64,000 nucleotides of DNA from Fervidobacterium sp. UBA5837 (GTDB taxonomy: Bacteria; Thermotogota; Thermotogae; Thermotogales; Fervidobacteriaceae): positions 1 through 64,000 of the forward strand of contig DJGV01000005.1 in assembly GCA_002432805.1 (NCBI GenBank), in the 5' to 3' direction. Each line of letters starts with the position of its first letter. Within the stretch, counting starts at the first letter, position 1. The translations under genes and the position numbers were made by a program. Below are positions 59,451 through 64,000 of this stretch, in pieces. The notes beneath the pieces are model-generated. The model saw only the letters and a program-made list of their open reading frames with translations. It was not told the DNA's origin and did not search any database.

Positions 59451-61417
59451 AGAGAACAATGCAAACTGGCAGGATATATTTCATCGCTCTTTTGGTACTT
59501 TTAAGCACATTTGCCATCGGTGCGGGCAAGGTACAAGTCATAATCGATTCGAAAATCCCCATGGTGTACGAGAAAATAGCGCTCAGTGCTGAGTTGATGG
59601 ACTCATTCTCGACAGATATACCAGACAACATACTAAGGGTTGTTCATATAATCGATTTGAAAAAAGAGGCATATTCAAGAAAAGTCAACGAATTCGTACG
59701 CGATAAGGAAGGCACGTACGTCTACTACAACGGTACTTATTATTACACATCGAAGAGGGCAAGATATTCGTACGATTCAAAGAATGGTAAATATGTGCTA
59801 AATGCGAGCGGCTCTTACATCTACGTACCTGAATTCTCTTGGGCCAGGAGTGATGAAGAAAAGTACGTAGCAAGTAATTTGTACAAGAGGTACGAAAAGA
59901 TAGAGAACGGTATCACGTACTACATGAGCCTTTACATAACCGATATAGATATAGAAAATCTATTCGTTAAATCAGTTATACCAGTTAACGTTTCAGATGA
60001 CAGTGTGAGAGGACTGATAAAAAAAGCAATGCAGCAACACTACGAGATAGTAAATAGAAAATCACCGTACAAGATTGACATAGCCATTGTATTCAACCCA
60101 TCGATCGATAAAAACATGAGAATGTCGATCGTATCGAAGCTTCAAGAGGATACAAGGTACAACATCTACGATCGATTGTATTTGGATGAAGTATTCAAGA
60201 CGATAAAATTCAAAGACCTCTTTGGCAAAGAGGTAAATCTGAAATTTACACCTCCAGCTTACATAATCGCCTTCGACAATCCAGTAAGTGCGAGTGAGAT
60301 AACTCAGTCTACGAAATACCTCTTCTTCGAAAATGCCTTGAACGGTACATACATCAAGAAATCCCTTGTGACCGGGGAATATGTACCAGTACGGATCGAA
60401 GTTGGCAAATATTACTCGTACGACTCAGATAAGAAGACCTACGTTTTAAACATGAAAGATGGTCGCTACGTCAGATACCCGGGAAATGGCTGGGAAAAAG
60501 AAGGCTACGTATCGGAAAGTACATTTTACGATTACATACTCTTTGAAGAAACTGATATGGAAAAGTACACATCTCTACTCTGCAACATCTACGATACAGA
60601 AACTGGTGAGATAATAGGTTCAAAGATGTTTGAATACATGTGTAAAATCCCGAAGAAAGAGATCGTTGACAGGTTCGGTACAGAACAAGTTAACTCGGAA
60701 ACGGAAGCTGATTTATCAATGATGAACAGCATCTCAAGTGGTGTGTATGAGTTTTTGCAAGTGATCTTCCCATTGAGTAGTGTCGTATCAAAAGTACAGG
60801 GTAACAAAGTCTCTCTGTTATCCGGCGAGAATATCGGTATGAAAAATGGGTATGTATTTCAAGATATATACGATGGATTCACGATGGGATATCTCAGAAT
60901 CGATAAAGTAGCAGCTGATACATCCGAAGGAAGCATTTTCTACATCATACCCGGCGAGCAGATAAAAGAAAATTCATATGCAATTGAAACAAAAAGACAA
61001 CCAAATTTCATCGGTGGAAGGTTCAACTTCTCAGTATCGAACGAAGGATTAAACTTTATTCTTGGGTACGTTAACAGTGATGTCTACAATAACCACAAAC
61101 AATCGTTCTCCATTGGCTATTCCATCGCAAACTTATCTGCTGCAGCTCCGACAAATCAATTCTTCGCAGAATCATCGTTCTTTGTACTTTCAAAGCAAAT
61201 GGAGATATACTTCGATTTAGGCATACTATCCAACGACAATTTCGAAACGGTAAACGCATTCCTCTCACCAGGCATCAGAATCTCAAGTTACACGGACAAC
61301 TCGATATATTACCCAGGCGGCTTTGGAATATTTGCTCAGCTCGAAGGAAAGATAACCTATTATGGTACATTTAATATCCTGCCAATTTTAAGCTTGGGAA
61401 TGGAAATGAGATTCTAA
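59444..61417 (+). CDS. Exported outer-membrane-barrel-like protein with two YSYDS repeats (copy 2)
   Basis: The 657-residue protein is related to the preceding one. It has a signal peptide (IYFIALLVLLSTFAIGAG), a first aromatic repeat (~91-130: GTYVYYNGTYYYTSK..RYSYDSKNGKYVLNASGSYIYV), an inserted region of about 160 residues, a second repeat (~301-348: GTYIKKSLVTGEYVP..GKYYSYDSDKKTYVLNMKDGRYVRY), the same FlgT-like linker (VSKVQGNKVSLLSGENIGMKNGYVFQDI) and a C-terminal beta-rich domain (FIGGRFNFSVSNEGLNFILGYVNSD) ending in Phe, a barrel-type signal. The ATG at 59444 overlaps the upstream stop. It may form a heteromeric surface complex with its neighbour. Confidence 0.68.
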   Translation: MVKRTMQTGRIYFIALLVLLSTFAIGAGKVQVIIDSKIPMVYEKIALSAELMDSFSTDIPDNILRVVHIIDLKKEAYSRKVNEFVRDKEGTYVYYNGTYYYTSKRARYSYDSKNGKYVLNASGSYIYVPEFSWARSDEEKYVASNLYKRYEKIENGITYYMSLYITDIDIENLFVKSVIPVNVSDDSVRGLIKKAMQQHYEIVNRKSPYKIDIAIVFNPSIDKNMRMSIVSKLQEDTRYNIYDRLYLDEVFKTIKFKDLFGKEVNLKFTPPAYIIAFDNPVSASEITQSTKYLFFENALNGTYIKKSLVTGEYVPVRIEVGKYYSYDSDKKTYVLNMKDGRYVRYPGNGWEKEGYVSESTFYDYILFEETDMEKYTSLLCNIYDTETGEIIGSKMFEYMCKIPKKEIVDRFGTEQVNSETEADLSMMNSISSGVYEFLQVIFPLSSVVSKVQGNKVSLLSGENIGMKNGYVFQDIYDGFTMGYLRIDKVAADTSEGSIFYIIPGEQIKENSYAIETKRQPNFIGGRFNFSVSNEGLNFILGYVNSDVYNNHKQSFSIGYSIANLSAAAPTNQFFAESSFFVLSKQMEIYFDLGILSNDNFETVNAFLSPGIRISSYTDNSIYYPGGFGIFAQLEGKITYYGTFNILPILSLGMEMRF

Positions 61418-61452
61418 ACCATTGAGCCGTTCAAATTCATCGTTTATTAAAA

Positions 61453-61478
61453 ACAGCAGCCCATCAAAGGGCTGCTGT
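61453..61478. terminator. Bidirectional terminator between the barrel gene and lpdA
   Basis: ACAGCAGCCC (61453-61462) pairs with GGGCTGCTGT (61469-61478). The run of T is on the minus-strand side (TTTTTAATAA), so it serves mainly lpdA. Confidence 0.8.
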
Positions 61479-61522
61479 GATTTTATACCACTCTATTCTC
61501 ATATAACTGCTTGATTGAATAA

Positions 61523-62893
61523 TCATAAATGTATAGGCTTTCCGATCGCGCCTTCAAATGCACCGAGTAGTGTCTCACTTAATGTTGGGTGTGGATGGAT
61601 GGATTCTTCCAACTGCTGTGCGGTAAGTCTGTTCCTCACGGCAATCACACCCTCCATGATGAGTTCCGTTGCAGATGCTGAGACAATACTCATACCCAGT
61701 ACTACACCCGTCTTTGCATCGGTAATGACCTTTGCAAACCCTATGTTTTCGAGCATCGTCCTTGCCCGTCCGTTTGCGGAGAGCGGGAATTTTGATACCT
61801 TGACTTCATGATTTCCCCCATCTACATCGCGTTCACGCAATCCTGTCGATGCGATTTCCGGGTTTGTGAATATGATAGAGGGTACTGCCGAGTAATCTGC
61901 ATGTGAATCCACTCCTGCTATGTTATTTGCTGCCACGATGCCTTCATGCGATGCAACGTGTGCAAGCATAATTTGACCACGGATATCTCCTATCGCATAC
62001 ACACCCTCGATGTTAGTGCGCATACGTTCATCAGTCTTAACGCCCCTGTTGATCTCCACACCGAGGTTTCGTACATCTTCAGGTATGTTTGGTCTTCTCC
62101 CAACTGCAACTAAGACCCTTTCAACGTTGTAAACCTTTTCATTTCCATCGTTACTAATTACGATCGCTTTGTACCCACCATCTATCTTCTCAACACCTGC
62201 AACTTTGCTCTTTTCGAGGATTTCAACACCTTTTCTAGCAAATGCCTTCTTCAATTCCTCTGCCACATCACTGTCTTCGTTTGGAAGGATGTGGTCTGCA
62301 AGTTCTACAACGGTGACTTTTACATTCAAAGAGCTGAAAAACGTTGCAAATTCGACACCGATCACGCCGCCACCAACGATGAGTATACTCTTTGGAAGTT
62401 CCTTCATGACAAAGACATCGTTGCTTGTCCATATACCCTCAACACTATCGAAAGGTGGGAACACCACAGGAACAGAACCGTGGGCAAGTACAAGATTTGC
62501 ACATTCTATCTCCTCGCCGGTTTCCTTTACTCTGACTCTATTCTTCGTCACAACTTCAGCCGTACCTTTGTAGACTGTTACATTGTTTTTCTTCATCAAA
62601 AACTCTATGCCCTTTCTGCCCATAACAATATTCTTTTGTGCATGTGACATCACCTTGGAGAGTTCGAATCCTTCTACACTCAGCTTTATACCGAGCTTGT
62701 CTGACTTTTCCCTTGCCTCATCGAGTAAATGCGTAGCCGTGAGCAGCGCCTTTGTAGGAATGCACCCCCAATTCGTGCAAGTTCCACCAAGATTTTCCTT
62801 TTCCACAAGTGCCACACTCTTGCCGTACTGAGCAAGCTTTATCGCACAGACATACCCACCAGGTCCTCCACCGATAATCAACGCATCAAACAT
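61523..62893 (-). CDS. lpdA: Dihydrolipoyl dehydrogenase
   Basis: E3 reoxidises dihydrolipoamide with NAD+ using FAD and a redox disulfide. The 456-residue protein has the FAD motif ALIIGGGPGGYVCAIKLAQYGKSVALVE, the active disulfide GGTCTNWGCIPTK, the NAD-binding GGGVIGVEFATFFSSL, a second FAD contact YAIGDIRGQIMLAHVASHEG, and the C-terminal catalytic His-Glu HPHPTLSE. The ATG at 62893 follows AAGGGGTG by 6 bases. No E1/E2 or glycine cleavage genes adjoin it, so its partner complex is elsewhere. It lies 59 bases after the upstream hydrolase on the same strand. Confidence 0.95.
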   Translation of the reverse strand: MFDALIIGGGPGGYVCAIKLAQYGKSVALVEKENLGGTCTNWGCIPTKALLTATHLLDEAREKSDKLGIKLSVEGFELSKVMSHAQKNIVMGRKGIEFLMKKNNVTVYKGTAEVVTKNRVRVKETGEEIECANLVLAHGSVPVVFPPFDSVEGIWTSNDVFVMKELPKSILIVGGGVIGVEFATFFSSLNVKVTVVELADHILPNEDSDVAEELKKAFARKGVEILEKSKVAGVEKIDGGYKAIVISNDGNEKVYNVERVLVAVGRRPNIPEDVRNLGVEINRGVKTDERMRTNIEGVYAIGDIRGQIMLAHVASHEGIVAANNIAGVDSHADYSAVPSIIFTNPEIASTGLRERDVDGGNHEVKVSKFPLSANGRARTMLENIGFAKVITDAKTGVVLGMSIVSASATELIMEGVIAVRNRLTAQQLEESIHPHPTLSETLLGAFEGAIGKPIHL

Positions 62894-62952
62894 CTCCAAC
62901 ACCCCTTTTTACCTTTTCATCTCGTTTATCTTACTCTAGTTCCTCAGTTTGT

Positions 62953-63930
62953 TCATGCCCCATCAAACTCATCAGCCTTATCGGTAACCTCAAACGTCTT
63001 CATATTGATATTTTCTTGAAAAAACCTTACACAACTGTATCCGATAATTCTTCTAAACACATACGAACTCTTGTGACCTGAGGGTATAATGATCTTCTTT
63101 CCATTTGGCAGCAGCTCATACACACCGGCATATGATTGAGCTGGAATGACCTTATCAAAAATGCCTTGGAACATAAGCACAGGTTGATTGATGAACTTTG
63201 CATACGACAGTGGGTCATAATGGAAACAAGAAGGAGTAAGCGCGAATATGTCATCAATATCTTTGAGCTGTGCAATCTGCGCTCTGCTCTTGCATCTGAG
63301 CTTAACGCATAGCTCTTCATCTTTGCACCCCCACTCATTACTGTACTTTTCATATCCATCTCTCACAGGGCCGAGGTAAGGTGAATACCAATTGATCCAT
63401 CTCCAGTCCCCGCCAGTAAACGCAAGTACGCCGGCATTCAAGCGTTTATCAAGTGCAAGTACCATCGTTGCAATCATCCCACCAAAACTGAAGCCCATCA
63501 ACGAAGTTGGCAATTTTGCAGATTCTGGCGATGATTCTATCAAATCCATCGTCCGCCGTACATCCTTTATTGCTTGATGAAATCTCACAATACAATGTGC
63601 TGGAGACTGATGGAAGAAAGGTTCTCCACCCTCCCAGTCCGGCTTTCCTCTTTCCAAGTGGTATGGGTGAATTAAGAAATAAACATTTATGCCTTGCTTT
63701 GCAAAATACTGTCCAAACCACATCAAATAACGTACATGTCCATTACCTATTCCATGGAGGAATATGAGGTTCATCCAAGGATTTTTAGCCTCGTAATAAT
63801 GTACAAGCACTCTCTTGGCTTCCGGTACATCCGGTTCATACACAGCATCAAACGAAAAAAGCACATGGTCATCAAATCGTTCCTTATTCAAATTGAAAGG
63901 AATATTCTTGTCATATTCATATATCTGCAA
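62953..63930 (-). CDS. Alpha/beta hydrolase, ABHD18-like
   Basis: The 325-residue cytoplasmic protein shows the alpha/beta-hydrolase order: NLIFLHGIGNGHVRY (oxyanion loop), the nucleophile elbow SLMGFSFGGMIA (Ser in GFSFG), GDWRWINWYSPYLG, then QPVLMFQGIFDKVIPAQS (Asp) and IIIPSGHKSSYVFRR (His). The HxHLERGKPDWEGGEPFF segment is characteristic of the ABHD18/DUF2048 group. The TTG at 63930 is chosen because GAGGTG lies 6 bases before it; a GTG at 63939 sits in that site. The substrate is unknown. Confidence 0.82.
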   Translation of the reverse strand: MQIYEYDKNIPFNLNKERFDDHVLFSFDAVYEPDVPEAKRVLVHYYEAKNPWMNLIFLHGIGNGHVRYLMWFGQYFAKQGINVYFLIHPYHLERGKPDWEGGEPFFHQSPAHCIVRFHQAIKDVRRTMDLIESSPESAKLPTSLMGFSFGGMIATMVLALDKRLNAGVLAFTGGDWRWINWYSPYLGPVRDGYEKYSNEWGCKDEELCVKLRCKSRAQIAQLKDIDDIFALTPSCFHYDPLSYAKFINQPVLMFQGIFDKVIPAQSYAGVYELLPNGKKIIIPSGHKSSYVFRRIIGYSCVRFFQENINMKTFEVTDKADEFDGA

Positions 63931-64000
63931 ATCGCTCACCTCAAAGAATGTGCATATTATATATTGTCTCCTAATATGATATTATGCCTTTTGCAGATTT

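Noticed and set aside
1..64000. CRISPR array, tRNA, rRNA, IS element or prophage
   Set aside because: Read through both strands without finding spaced direct repeats, cloverleaf-like genes, transposases, integrases or phage genes.

Overview
The window is AT-rich bacterial chromosome, densely packed, with no rRNA, tRNA, CRISPR array, insertion sequence or prophage that I could recognise. Gene content points to the Thermotogota, most likely a Fervidobacterium-like member of the order Thermotogales. The main clues are an Omp-alpha-type rod protein (SLH-like N-terminus, long coiled coil, C-terminal anchor) of the kind that spans the periplasm under the Thermotoga toga, PEGA-domain and LptA-like envelope proteins, a ferritin beside a peroxiredoxin, and frequent TTG/GTG starts behind strong GGAGGTG ribosome binding sites. 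The genus is an inference from gene content, not from a marker gene.

Layout. 1-520: the tail of a YhcC-type radical SAM gene. 602-2449 (minus): an orphan oligopeptide-binding protein. 2792-3785 (plus): peroxiredoxin and ferritin. 3876-9149 (minus): a secreted protein, endonuclease V, two ArsB/NhaD-type permeases and a TPR/membrane protein. 9223-21697 (minus): a long same-strand array of rho, upp, prfA, pilT, dnaX, miaA, an LptA-like protein, a degenerate and an intact patatin, the Omp-alpha-like rod, a PEGA protein and a MarR regulator at its head. 21788-33733 (minus): M18 aminopeptidase, murB, two giant pseudokinase/ATPase/TPR/GGDEF proteins, an NrnA-type DHH phosphoesterase and purine nucleoside phosphorylase. 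33931-38093: an amino-acid racemase (plus), then YgiQ and glnA (minus).

From 38360 to 61417 everything is on the plus strand: a fused double FeoA with FeoB and a small membrane protein; a cobalamin riboswitch controlling btuF-btuC without an ATPase gene; a lipoprotein; two ABC-2 type ATPase/permease pairs; a SHOCT protein; an alpha/beta hydrolase; a DUF47/PiT phosphate pair; a 2-hydroxyacid dehydrogenase, rqcH and uvrB; and two outer-membrane-barrel-like proteins sharing an aromatic repeat. lpdA and an ABHD18-like hydrolase close the window on the minus strand.

The most unusual parts are: the tandem pair of about 1300-residue signalling proteins (24142-31872), in which one copy has lost its P-loop and the other alone keeps the c-di-GMP inhibitory site, next to a phosphoesterase of the family that can remove pGpG; the barrel-like pair with YSYDS repeats (58071-61417); the patatin/pseudo-patatin pair in an envelope cluster headed by MarR; and a dnaX gene with a classic A_AAA_AAG slip site followed at once by a stop in the -1 frame.
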